Positions 29,775 to 37,817 of a stretch of 64,000 nt of DNA are shown one piece after another (the first letter of the stretch is position 1; every line of letters begins with the position of its first letter). The stretch is from the NCBI GenBank assembly GCA_035556555.1, contig DATMES010000063.1:1-64000 (forward strand). Direction: 5' to 3'. Source of the DNA: Frankiaceae bacterium. Lineage in GTDB: Bacteria; Actinomycetota; Actinomycetes; BP-191. The position numbers and the translations under genes are program-made. Below the pieces are notes generated by a model. It had not been told where the DNA came from and did no database searches. It saw only the letters and a list, made by a program, of their open reading frames with translations.

Positions 29775-30263
29775 TCAAGACGCCTGACGCTCGCGGCACC
29801 GCGCTCGAAGCCGATTCACCGTGCGCCGCGTCACGCCAAGTCGGAGCCCGATCTGCCGCGCCGTCTCGCCGTCCTCCGTCCACCGCGCGACGGCGTTCAG
29901 AATCGCCTCCGACCGGCCGCGCCCCCACGTCGTGTCCGCGCTGACGACCTCCGCGAGCAGGAAGTCCTCGACCATCACGACCGGCTCTGGCTCGCCTGCC
30001 TCTTGTCGCCACCCCGCGCGCTCGGCGGCGGTCATGCCGCCCGCAATGCCGTCAACGGCGTTGGTCAGCGCCCACCGCCGACACTGCCGCCGCACCGGGC
30101 AGACGCCGCAGACCGCCAGCGCCTCGTCGGCGAGCTGTTCGTCGCCGAACAGCGCCGTCCGTCCCGCACACTTCGCGCGCCGTACCCATGACGAGTACGG
30201 CTCGTCTCCTTCGCGGCCGCTCGTGATCCGCGGCGCGCACACCCGTTCGTCCACCGCCGTCAT
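29775..30263 (-). CDS. WhiB-family iron-sulfur regulator with C-terminal HTH
   Basis: 162 aa. Four cluster cysteines C32, C52, C55 and C61 follow the WhiB pattern (one Cys, then CGVCPVRRQC), and GIAGGM (about 72-77) stands for the family's glycine turn. Unlike ordinary Wbl proteins of about 80-130 aa, it carries a C-terminal helix-turn-helix-like segment (ETARQIGLRLGVTRRTVNRL, about 132-151). It is on the element, 9 nt downstream of a small unknown gene, and may regulate element genes. ATG start preceded by GGTGG. Confidence 0.82.
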   Translation of the reverse strand: MTAVDERVCAPRITSGREGDEPYSSWVRRAKCAGRTALFGDEQLADEALAVCGVCPVRRQCRRWALTNAVDGIAGGMTAAERAGWRQEAGEPEPVVMVEDFLLAEVVSADTTWGRGRSEAILNAVARWTEDGETARQIGLRLGVTRRTVNRLRARCRERQAS

Positions 30264-30272
30264 GCGCGCCTC

Positions 30273-30599
30273 CTACGCCGCATCGATCGCGCTGGCGAGC
30301 CACGCCGCGTCGTACGTCGCGCAGGTGGACACGACGACATGCAGGCCGGCTAGGTCGTCGGCCGTGACGCCGAACGGCCCGAGTTCTCCGGCGACGACCG
30401 CGGCCCATGCCGTGACGGCGAGCGCGTCCCGGGCCGCGGTCAGCGAGTCACCGAACGCGTAGAGGCCAGCCAGCGGGCTCGCCGGGTCGTTGACCTCAGC
30501 GCGCCAGGCCCCGAGATTGCCCGGGTCGTCGTGAACCGCGACTACCCGCAGGACGAGATACGTACTGCTGCTCTCAGTGGTTAGAACCGGCTGCGACAT
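30273..30599 (-). CDS. Hypothetical protein, 108 aa
   Basis: No family recognised. The sequence is acidic and Ala-rich, with LVLRVVAVHDDP and GLYAFGDSLTAARDALA, and has no signal or membrane segment. The ATG at 30599 has GGAGG five bases upstream, which argues for a real gene. It is first of a two-gene unit with the WhiB-like gene and is divergent from the XRE regulator across 56 bp. Confidence 0.65.
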   Translation of the reverse strand: MSQPVLTTESSSTYLVLRVVAVHDDPGNLGAWRAEVNDPASPLAGLYAFGDSLTAARDALAVTAWAAVVAGELGPFGVTADDLAGLHVVVSTCATYDAAWLASAIDAA

Positions 30600-30655
30600 G
30601 CGTCCTCCAAGATCGCGAAAGGGAGCGGCCGATCGCGTCCTGCGGCGGCCGTAGG

Positions 30656-30910
30656 GTGAGCGCCGTGCAGCCAGGTACCGAGAACGACGGCGATCCGCCG
30701 CGCGTGCTGTTCGGTCGACGGCTGCGCGAGCTCCGCGAGTCCGCAGGGCTGCGCCAGGTCGACGTCGGCACGCGCGCCGGCGTGAGTACGGCGTACGTCT
30801 CCGAGCTGGAACGCGGTGGCCGCGGTCCCACGCTCGACGTGATCTACGCACTCGCGCGCGCACTCGGCGTACCCGTTGCCCGGCTCTTCCCGGACCCCGA
30901 CGACGACTGA
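30656..30910 (+). CDS. XRE-family helix-turn-helix regulator
   Basis: 84 aa with one Cro/CI-type HTH: LFGRRLRELRESAGLRQVDV, then GVSTAYVSELERGGRGPTLD. Typical of small repressors on integrative elements. GTG at 30656 or, nine bases later, a second GTG. It probably controls the divergent 108-aa/WhiB-like pair and perhaps element maintenance; that is inference. Confidence 0.8.
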   Translation: MSAVQPGTENDGDPPRVLFGRRLRELRESAGLRQVDVGTRAGVSTAYVSELERGGRGPTLDVIYALARALGVPVARLFPDPDDD

Positions 30911-31094
30911 CCTCGTTACACTCACAGTTGAATAATGACGGTCGCGCAACCCCTACCGACACCCCGATCAGAAATTTGTGGAAGAACCTCACCCCGGCCA
31001 GCAGCCTGTGGATACACCTCCAGATCCTTCGATCCCCTGCCTCCGCCGCAGCCCCGTTGACCCACTCCTCTCCTCCTTCTGTCCTGACGAGGGA
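30911..31094. other. Non-coding stretch, less GC-rich
   Basis: No convincing gene. It includes an AT-richer part (TTGAATAATGACGG, then GAAATTTGTGGAAG) and a TGTGGATAC word one base off a DnaA-box-like sequence. A single such word is not enough to call an origin. Confidence 0.4.
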
Positions 31095-31139
31095 GTGGGA
31101 CTAGGTCGGGGGCGCGAGGCGGTCCCGACCTAGTCCCAC
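31095..31139. repeat. Long hairpin 2 (16-bp perfect stem)
   Basis: GTGGGACTAGGTCGGG (31095-31110) pairs perfectly with 31124-31139 around a 13-nt loop. It is the partner of hairpin 1 at 29608: positions that differ between the two left arms are compensated in the right arms. Both are preceded by pyrimidine-rich DNA and GACGAGGG or GTCGAGGG, and followed by CCGCAGGTCAGC. Confidence 0.85.
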
Positions 31140-31240
31140 GACCGAGTCCCCCACGGCGCAAAGCCGCAGGTCAGCGGGGGTGCGGCGGAGGCTTCAAGAT
31201 CTTTTAGGGGTGCCCCGCAGGGTGCCTCGAACCTCGGTGA

Positions 31241-31276
31241 CCCTGCGAGGCACCCTGCGAGGCACCCTGCAAGGCA
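31241..31276 (+). repeat. Three 12-bp iteron-like tandem repeats
   Basis: CCCTGCGAGGCA occurs twice exactly (31241, 31253) and once with one change (31265). An inverted part-copy GGGTGCCTCG lies just upstream (31220-31229). The arrangement resembles iterons that bind a replication or regulatory protein. Confidence 0.6.
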
Positions 31277-31523
31277 TCCAAAGTCGACAGTTCAGAGCTC
31301 GCGCCGGCCGTTTCGAGACCGGCTGAGAGCGCCGCGGGCCGCGCGCTCGGCGGGCAGGCCGTGGCCTGCCCGCTTCACCTGACCGGAGGGGCCGCAGGGG
31401 CCCGCGGGTCGAGACCCGGCCGAAGGCCGGCCGCGAAGCGGCGCGAAGCGGTCTTGACGCGTGGGGGGGGCGGCCCCTCACCCTGCGCGGCCCGCGGCGC
31501 TCGACCGAGCACGCGGTTCTCTA
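31277..31523. other. Non-coding GC-rich segment with palindromes
   Basis: About 250 bp with no supportable gene. It holds an 11-bp perfect palindrome GCGGGCAGGCC-GT-GGCCTGCCCGC (31350-31373) and shorter ones (GGGGCCGCAGGGGCCC, GGCCGAAGGCCGGCC) and a run of eight G. It borders the 3' end of the methyltransferase gene and could be an origin, a transfer site or a recombination-scarred boundary. Confidence 0.4.
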
Positions 31524-32849
31524 CTAGCCCTTGAGAAACACGACGCTCTCACGCAAGAACGCGCTGTCTACGCTTCGACGTCGCGGATACCGCGCGACCG
31601 CAATGCGCTGCACGCTTAGACCGGCGACCTCCGCAACCTGTGCAATTATGATATCCGCAGCCACGACAAATGCCGCTTCCCGTCCGCCGTGAGCCGAGTT
31701 TCCTACGACATATACCACATCTGCTCCTGGTCGAAGCGTCCGTCGCACGGCACGCAGAGTGCGGTACATGTCCACGGCGTAACCGCGAAACATCCGACGG
31801 CGACCTTCGAAGTAGCGATCCGCTGGAAGTGCGTCGACAACTGGATCGATGCAACCCGCCACGCGCCGATTCTCCTCCTCCGACAGCTCTGGCGCAGGCA
31901 TCGGGTCAACTCGCAGAATGCTCGGGTGGCTGTAGGCCGTCCGCAGGCGCTGGCTTGTGAACTCCTCTCCAGACGTGATGAAACCAAGCAGCCAGTTTTC
32001 TAGTTTATATACTTCGGTGTAGTCAATGTTGTTCGGATATGGTGGCGAAAACAATGCAAGGTCACACGTCCAGTCTGGCGCAATATCGTCGAGCGTCCTC
32101 GCATCGCCGCGGTGTACGTCACCATCAACCGCGATACCGGTCGTCGGGAGGTCTGCCTCAATCTGCGCTACCTTCGCTCGCCACGCTTCAATCACGGGCG
32201 GCCGTGTCCGCTTCTCGCTATACCGCAATGTACGGCCGTCGCGTCGCAGGTTGCAAATTGGCTCAATGGTCGCCCCCAAAGCAACGCGCAGAAGCGCAAC
32301 TGCCTCCGCCGCGGACCCTCGTCGCTCTGTTGCATCAATTGCAAGCCTGAGCCGAACGAGCTGGGCAACGTCGTCTCGCTCAAAGTAGTCGCTATTCTGA
32401 AACGTTGATAACGCCGGAAGCTCTACACTGTCCTGACTTGCAAGCGCACGTGAAGCTACTCGTTCTGCCACCTCGTTGAGCCGCTTTGGAGGATTACGGA
32501 GCGCCGCTATCTTCGCACTTGCGACTAAATGCAGAAAGCCGTTGCACTCGACCCCGGCGACATTAGCCGCAGTGAACGACCCGTCTCGAACCGCCGCTGC
32601 GGCCGACGCGGCAGTCGTCCCAGAACCCGCATACGGGTCCAAAACCCGCAACTCCTCTGCCTCTGCGAGCCCGAGATCCTTTAAGACCCGGGGCAGCAGC
32701 CGGTGCGAGAATGCCTCCTTGACATGGAACCATCGATGCACCGGTTCGTCAGTGTTCCCGGTCGGGACAACCAAATCGGCATAGTCTGGCGCTTCTTCAA
32801 CCAAGAAAGGCGACTGGACGTCGCGGTAGTGGTCTTCCAGACTCGTCAC
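31524..32849 (-). CDS. SPPY-type DNA methyltransferase of the four-gene operon
   Basis: 441 aa. SAM-binding motif I is DPYAGSGTTA (71-80); catalytic motif IV is SPPYPNN (268-274). SPPY is typical of N4-cytosine and some N6-adenine DNA methyltransferases. Motif I precedes motif IV. About 190 residues between the motifs could hold the recognition region. The GTG start overlaps the nuclease stop (GTGA), so it is the last gene of a four-gene coupled unit. GC content is clearly lower than the chromosome. It could protect host DNA from the upstream nuclease/ATPase. Confidence 0.82.
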   Translation of the reverse strand: MTSLEDHYRDVQSPFLVEEAPDYADLVVPTGNTDEPVHRWFHVKEAFSHRLLPRVLKDLGLAEAEELRVLDPYAGSGTTAASAAAAVRDGSFTAANVAGVECNGFLHLVASAKIAALRNPPKRLNEVAERVASRALASQDSVELPALSTFQNSDYFERDDVAQLVRLRLAIDATERRGSAAEAVALLRVALGATIEPICNLRRDGRTLRYSEKRTRPPVIEAWRAKVAQIEADLPTTGIAVDGDVHRGDARTLDDIAPDWTCDLALFSPPYPNNIDYTEVYKLENWLLGFITSGEEFTSQRLRTAYSHPSILRVDPMPAPELSEEENRRVAGCIDPVVDALPADRYFEGRRRMFRGYAVDMYRTLRAVRRTLRPGADVVYVVGNSAHGGREAAFVVAADIIIAQVAEVAGLSVQRIAVARYPRRRSVDSAFLRESVVFLKG

Positions 32850-33970
32850 GAGGCGTCCTCATTACGTTCGACATCTAATGCCCCCGTGGCTAATTGTTGG
32901 TTGCGCCATGCTTTTGCGTTGCGGAACAGATGCCAATGTCGAAGTTCAATGCCGACACGCGATGCTAGCGCCTCGACGGGCGCAAAGCACGCGGAGCCGG
33001 CGTAGTCATCGCGCATGTCGAAGCAGCACAGTGCAGCCGCGCGAGCCTTCGATTCGGTGCGGTATGCAGCGGCTTGCACCACCCCGTCCTCGATCGCCTG
33101 CGCCGTCCTCGCGGCCCCTACACGCCTCCCGGTGTGTGAGCGTGACCGCAGCACCTTCAGTTCAAGAATCGCGTGAGTGACGGTCGTTCCCACATCACCG
33201 ACAACCGGCTCGTCGATGACGATGTCGATCCGACCCGCCGGGAGGGGCCTCTCAATATCGACATCGCACCAGGAGAACCGCCCCTGCAGCGCAATGAGCA
33301 CAACACTCGCGAGAACCCGTTCGGCGTGCTCAACGGGCGTGCCCGTCCGTGCGTCAGCCCAGACTTTGAGATCGGTGGGATGCGTCGCGGGCGTCACCAG
33401 TCGCTTGCGATATACCCCCTCTACAACCCGAAGTATCTCATCGAGCGGGATCTGCGCATTAGCCGGATGAAGTCGGTCCCACTTGTCGGGGCGTGACAGT
33501 CCATCGGGATAGAAGCGAAGTTCAATCTCGTCTTCATCGTCCACAATGACGGCTGGAACAGAGCCAAGCCCTAGATCATCAGTAACGAACCTGAACAGAT
33601 CGTCATCCGACTCGAACTCGCCGGGACACCAACGCGCGAGGCTACCGACGTGGTTCACGAACCAAATCCGTCCACCGAGTGGTTCGCGTGCTCGATCCAG
33701 CATCGTCACCCGCTTGCATGCGTCGGCGACAATATCGGGCACCTCAGCCGGGTACAACAAGAACACACTGAGTCCGCGGCTACCACGGGCCGCAGCGCCA
33801 GCTTCGCGTGCGCAATACTTGCCAACAAGTCGAGCCATCGCGGCCCGGAACCGATCCACGCGATCCAAGCCGGCATCGGATCCCACGCCGGCAAATTCGG
33901 AGGCGGTGGCGAGCAGCTCGGCATCGTCCCAACCCGTTGATCCGACACCTCTCTTCGTCGCGTTACTCAC
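32846..33970 (-). CDS. PD-(D/E)XK nuclease-like protein of the four-gene operon
   Basis: 374 aa. The C-terminal part (about 205-325) reads as a RecB-like restriction fold: a helix with E214, D249 in AGRIDIVID, E270-x-K272 in AILELKVL, then Q299 and Y303 (QxxxY). Nuclease assignment is from this motif pattern. The N-terminal 200 residues are not recognised. GTG start overlaps the small middle gene by 8 nt. By analogy with Lamassu/ABC-3C systems it would be the effector. Confidence 0.68.
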   Translation of the reverse strand: MSNATKRGVGSTGWDDAELLATASEFAGVGSDAGLDRVDRFRAAMARLVGKYCAREAGAAARGSRGLSVFLLYPAEVPDIVADACKRVTMLDRAREPLGGRIWFVNHVGSLARWCPGEFESDDDLFRFVTDDLGLGSVPAVIVDDEDEIELRFYPDGLSRPDKWDRLHPANAQIPLDEILRVVEGVYRKRLVTPATHPTDLKVWADARTGTPVEHAERVLASVVLIALQGRFSWCDVDIERPLPAGRIDIVIDEPVVGDVGTTVTHAILELKVLRSRSHTGRRVGAARTAQAIEDGVVQAAAYRTESKARAAALCCFDMRDDYAGSACFAPVEALASRVGIELRHWHLFRNAKAWRNQQLATGALDVERNEDAS

Positions 33971-34610
33971 GTTCGAGCCTCATGAACAAGTGCCGGACGT
34001 AGAGATGGAGCATGGCCGCCGGCGAGACGGACGTCTCCTGGCCCGTCAGGGCGGCGAACCTCCGCGCAACGTCGGCCGTTGCGTTGCCCTGCTCGTCCGC
34101 CAGGTCGATGACACCCCCTTCGCCGACGACGGGGTCGCCATACGCGGCATCGACGCTTGTGGCGTCCGCGATCCCCTCCCGCCCTAGTGCCGACGCGGCA
34201 AATACAACTTCTCGTACGAACTCCAACTCGCGGGTGCGATTCTCGTATTGGCGGACCGCGTTAAGGATCGGGTCTGCATATTCTCGGTGCAACGAGAAAC
34301 GCGCGTCGACCTGCCATTGAGCTCCCGCTTGGATGTAGGTCGCGCCGGCGACGGCAATCACACCAAGCCCCACGAGTTGATCGATGTCACGTTGCAGACT
34401 TGGAAAGTAGGGGCGCCGGCCCTTCAAGATCTGCGCGTCTACCAGCGGGAGACCCCACACGGGTGCTAGCGCATCAGACAGATAGGCAAGAGTGTGCAAC
34501 TCCAGGGTTGCGAGCGGCGTCAGGCCGACCTCGTCAGCACCGTCGAGAAGTCCGATCACTCGCAGTTGGCGTTCAATGCCTAGGCGAAGCGGCGCAATAC
34601 GTGTCTTCAC
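33963..34610 (-). CDS. Small middle-component-like protein of the four-gene operon
   Basis: 215 aa, no enzymatic motif. The segment from about 35 to 85, with LELHTLAYLSDALAPVW, PYFPSLQRDIDQLVGLGVI, looks like the winged-helix middle components that accompany SMC-like ATPases in ABC-three-component systems (LmuC of Lamassu). That match is from memory of family style, not a search. Located between ATPase and nuclease, coupled to both (GTGA with the ATPase stop). Confidence 0.5.
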   Translation of the reverse strand: MKTRIAPLRLGIERQLRVIGLLDGADEVGLTPLATLELHTLAYLSDALAPVWGLPLVDAQILKGRRPYFPSLQRDIDQLVGLGVIAVAGATYIQAGAQWQVDARFSLHREYADPILNAVRQYENRTRELEFVREVVFAASALGREGIADATSVDAAYGDPVVGEGGVIDLADEQGNATADVARRFAALTGQETSVSPAAMLHLYVRHLFMRLERE

Positions 34611-36610
34611 GGGGAAGGAACCTGCTTCGCCGCCCTACGGCCGAACATGCGATCGAACAGATCCCGGTACTCATCGCGCAACTCTCGCAGCGCGGCAGTA
34701 GGCGTTGCGATCGTCAGCAGATCTACTACGCGTGGACTCTTGGGTGAAGTGATGCGGGCCGCTCGGAGCATCTCGGGGACAAGTTGGCCATCAACAAGGT
34801 TGGACGTGGTTACTAGCCTGTTGTTCATTCCGGTGTCCGCGAAGCGAACAAGGACTGCCGCCGCTCTATGCGCGAATACTGCATCAAGGGATGCTTCTGG
34901 TGCGTCAACAACCATTGAACCCGACGCCTCATAACCAGCAACGTCCATCAGTGCCATTCGGAACGCTAGGTCGACAAACTCTCGCTGACTCTCAGACACC
35001 TGGTCGGCCGAGGATCGTCGGACGGGGGTCGCGAAGTCCGACCCAGTCATTTCCAGCTCGAACGCCGGGAATTCGAATGTTCGCCCAGTTTGGCCGACAG
35101 TCGTCTTGTGCGGAGCCCAACGGAGCTCGCTCTGCTCGAACAGGAAGCCTTCAGCAAACCGCTTGAACACGGAGATTATTTTGTCGCGCTCTCGCGCGAT
35201 CGTCGCAATATCGCGTCGCACTACTTGATCGAATTTGGTTCTTCGCTCGTCTAACTCGCGCTGCAGACCCGCCAGATGTGCGCGTAGGGTTGTCACTTGT
35301 TGCGACTGCGCCCGAAGCGTGCGCTCGTCTGGCGGTAGTTTGCGTATTAGTTCGTTTAGGGTCGCTCGATTAGTCGCGATCGAACTTCTTAAACGCTGGA
35401 GTTCCGTGAGGGCCGCGTCATATTCCTTCTCCGCTTGTTCCCGCTCCTCGGACGCAGCCTCTATCCGGATGTCAAGCGAATCAACTCTCGCTGCTTGCGC
35501 TGCGATCTTTTTCTCAGTTGCGCGTTGCTGAGGCGTTTGGTTCTGTACCGCCGAGTCGCACACCGCACACCGCGACGACCGGATCCGCTCCTCGATCTCG
35601 ACAACAAAATCAGGCACTTCAGTGCCGCAGGTCTGACACACGCCTGTAGACAGCAAACGTCCGAACAGATATCTAAATGCCTCGTCATAGGAAGGAAACG
35701 CGGCTTCAATACGGCTCAACTGTAACGTTTCAAGCCGCCGGAATTCTGACTCCCTTTCCTGTTCGGCTGTCAACATTAAGAGGCGCGCCTGCTGTCGCGC
35801 CGCTTCGAGTGCCGGCAGTCGCTCTTCGAGGACAGACAGTTGGTTGTCGTCACGGGACAACGCCGCCTCGGTATCCTCGATCTGCCGCGGTACGTCGGTG
35901 CCGCGTGTCGCCTTAGCCTTACCGGTCCTTTCCTCCTTCTCCTCCTTGTTTAGTGCGTTTCGGAGATTCCTGACACGGCTATCCAGCTCTAGCACCTCGC
36001 GTTCGTGCCGAGCCCACGCTGATGCAACCTTTGTCGGTAAGAGAAGAAGCCGAAGAATCTGACGCTGCGCCGTTGGATCCCAGATGAGCGAATGACGGTC
36101 TTCGAAGTAGAAGACTAGGAATCGGAGGATGAGAATGAAGTCCCCAAAAGTAGGGAGCTCGGTTAGATCCAGGATTATGCGCTGATAGCTGTCCTCGGTG
36201 CCTTGGCGCGACCGACCGTTCACCTTGAGGTCGAGTAGAGTCAAATCGTGAAGCGAACGCGTTATCTCGACCTTGTCCGTGCCGAAGGACACCACGAGCG
36301 TCGCCTGCGCGTCGGCGGCGTCGTCATTTACTCGTGCCGCGAATATCCTTCGGTCCCAGCGTTGGAGGCGCGTCGCCTCAAGGCTTCTGCTACCGAGGGA
36401 TGACGCTCCTGGAAGCCCCGGTATCTCATAAGGACCGGTCATCATTCGATAGATCATCGTTATGAGCGTGGACTTCCCGAGGCCATTGGCTCCGAGCACG
36501 AGCGTAAGACCGGGTTTGAACTCGACCCCGAGCCCAGCCCTGGCAGCGGTGCCCGGAAACATGCCGAAGCCATGCACGTCGAGGCGCTCCAAGATTGGGA
36601 AGCGGATCAC
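34607..36610 (-). CDS. SMC/Rad50-like ATPase of the four-gene operon
   Basis: About 667 aa. Walker A GANGLGKST (40-48); long charged coiled coils (about 200-300 and 360-480) flanking a zinc-hook-like insert with two CxxC pairs (C325/C328, C348/C351); a degenerate ABC signature VSESQREFVDLAF (538-550); Walker B MVVDAPEASLD (566-576). This is the layout of LmuB/ABC-3C ATPases rather than true SMC. GTG at 36610 starts the N-terminal strand; the frame stays open to an ATG at 36673, so the start is uncertain. First gene of the operon. Confidence 0.8.
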   Translation of the reverse strand: MIRFPILERLDVHGFGMFPGTAARAGLGVEFKPGLTLVLGANGLGKSTLITMIYRMMTGPYEIPGLPGASSLGSRSLEATRLQRWDRRIFAARVNDDAADAQATLVVSFGTDKVEITRSLHDLTLLDLKVNGRSRQGTEDSYQRIILDLTELPTFGDFILILRFLVFYFEDRHSLIWDPTAQRQILRLLLLPTKVASAWARHEREVLELDSRVRNLRNALNKEEKEERTGKAKATRGTDVPRQIEDTEAALSRDDNQLSVLEERLPALEAARQQARLLMLTAEQERESEFRRLETLQLSRIEAAFPSYDEAFRYLFGRLLSTGVCQTCGTEVPDFVVEIEERIRSSRCAVCDSAVQNQTPQQRATEKKIAAQAARVDSLDIRIEAASEEREQAEKEYDAALTELQRLRSSIATNRATLNELIRKLPPDERTLRAQSQQVTTLRAHLAGLQRELDERRTKFDQVVRRDIATIARERDKIISVFKRFAEGFLFEQSELRWAPHKTTVGQTGRTFEFPAFELEMTGSDFATPVRRSSADQVSESQREFVDLAFRMALMDVAGYEASGSMVVDAPEASLDAVFAHRAAAVLVRFADTGMNNRLVTTSNLVDGQLVPEMLRAARITSPKSPRVVDLLTIATPTAALRELRDEYRDLFDRMFGRRAAKQVPSP

Positions 36611-36848
36611 GACGTTCTGCCTAGAGCGGCGCGCGAGCCGTCCGCGATACTGACACATGTGGCTTGCCGGCACATCTGTAGCCGCAGGCGCGAGGGCACC
36701 TCGTGCAACTGTTCCCCCTGACGGGTGGCGCTCGGACGTGGTCGATCAATTCTGACATCTTGGTGGCCAGCGGACGGGGACCGCGAGCGGCTCGATACTC
36801 GCGTTTCGCTTCGTCGTGCGAGTGACGCTCTGAGGCGATGCGCCCAGG
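36611..36848. other. Gap between AbiE pair and four-gene operon
   Basis: About 240 bp that should hold the promoter of the four-gene operon (minus strand). No clear -35/-10 pair was found. If the ATPase starts at 36673 the gap shrinks to 175 bp. Confidence 0.4.
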
Positions 36849-37814
36849 TCAGAGCAGCACAGCCCGCTCTGTGACCCGGCGGCAGATCTCCTCCCACGTA
36901 GGGGGCTGGGCCGGCCCGAAGTAGAGATCGGGGATCGTTGCCTCGTATGCGGCGCGTAGCCGACGCGACGCGTCGCTCGTGACGTCGAACGCGAGACTTG
37001 ATCCGAAACCATCCGGAGGGCGGACGCTGACGGCCTCCTCGCGACCGAAGTAGGTGCGGTCAATGTCCTCGATGCTGGCGATGACCTGCTCGAACTCCTC
37101 ACGGTCGCTCAGCAGATCCAGCACGCGGCTGTCGCCGAGGAGTTGGAAGACGTCATAGAAGTGACGACCGCTGCGGCGGTCGGGACGTCGCGCACTGTCG
37201 GCCGCGAGTTGCTGCCCGACCGCATTGATGTGGACCAGCTTCTCCAGCAGCGTGCGTCCGGGATGCAGCACCACCACCTCGAAGGGTTCGAGATCTGCGA
37301 ACTCACGAAGATCCGTGCCGGCCGCGGCGAGGACGTCCCCAAGTAGACAGCCGACTGCAGCCGACTCGTTCGGATGGTGGCCGCCCCTAACTCCCATCTC
37401 TAGCAAGACGCTCGTCTGGATCAGCGCAGTCGGCTCCCGTGTGGCGGGATAGGTGACGCTGTACGAGCGGTGCCGACCGGTCTCGGAGCCGCCGACCGGC
37501 GATGCCGCGCCACCGACGCCGGCCGCGGCCGCGGCGCCCATCGCCTTCATGAGTTTGTCCGTCGTGCCGCGACCGCGGTCGCCCGCGATGACGAGCACGT
37601 CGATGTCCTCGGAGAACCGCTCCACGATTCGGTACGCCTTCGACAGGCTCGTGCCGCCCTTGAAGATGAAGTCGTTCCGAAAGTCCTGCGCCAGCACACG
37701 GAGGACTTCGCTGACCCAGTAGTCCTTCTCAACTGCCGTCGCGCTGATCCCGAGGCGCTCGGCAGCAGCGTCGAGGGTGGGGGCGAACTCGTCCGAGTCA
37801 CGGAACAGAGGCAT
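36849..37814 (-). CDS. abiEii: AbiEii-family nucleotidyltransferase toxin
   Basis: 321 aa. The nucleotidyltransferase signature FKGGTSLSKAYRIVERFSED (about 50-69) with DIDVLV supplies the GS...DxD metal site. AbiEii/MenT-type toxins transfer nucleotides to RNA and block growth. YDVFQLL and a C-terminal helical part follow the family. Its ATG stands 3 nt after the abiEi stop, the usual antitoxin-toxin order. Known role of AbiE is abortive phage resistance or stabilising mobile DNA. Confidence 0.88.
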   Translation of the reverse strand: MPLFRDSDEFAPTLDAAAERLGISATAVEKDYWVSEVLRVLAQDFRNDFIFKGGTSLSKAYRIVERFSEDIDVLVIAGDRGRGTTDKLMKAMGAAAAAGVGGAASPVGGSETGRHRSYSVTYPATREPTALIQTSVLLEMGVRGGHHPNESAAVGCLLGDVLAAAGTDLREFADLEPFEVVVLHPGRTLLEKLVHINAVGQQLAADSARRPDRRSGRHFYDVFQLLGDSRVLDLLSDREEFEQVIASIEDIDRTYFGREEAVSVRPPDGFGSSLAFDVTSDASRRLRAAYEATIPDLYFGPAQPPTWEEICRRVTERAVLL

Positions 37815-37817
37815 GGA

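Noticed and set aside
31000-31020. A TGTGGATAC word as part of a chromosomal replication origin
   Set aside because: Only one imperfect DnaA-box-like word, with no cluster of boxes and no dnaA or dnaN nearby.
31241-31276. The 12-bp tandem repeats as a CRISPR array
   Set aside because: Units are contiguous with no unique spacers and there are no cas genes.
31194-31481. A 95-aa minus-strand frame over the iteron-like repeats
   Set aside because: Its sequence is just translated repeats (RVPRRVPRRV) and GC-rich spacer, with no ribosome-binding site.
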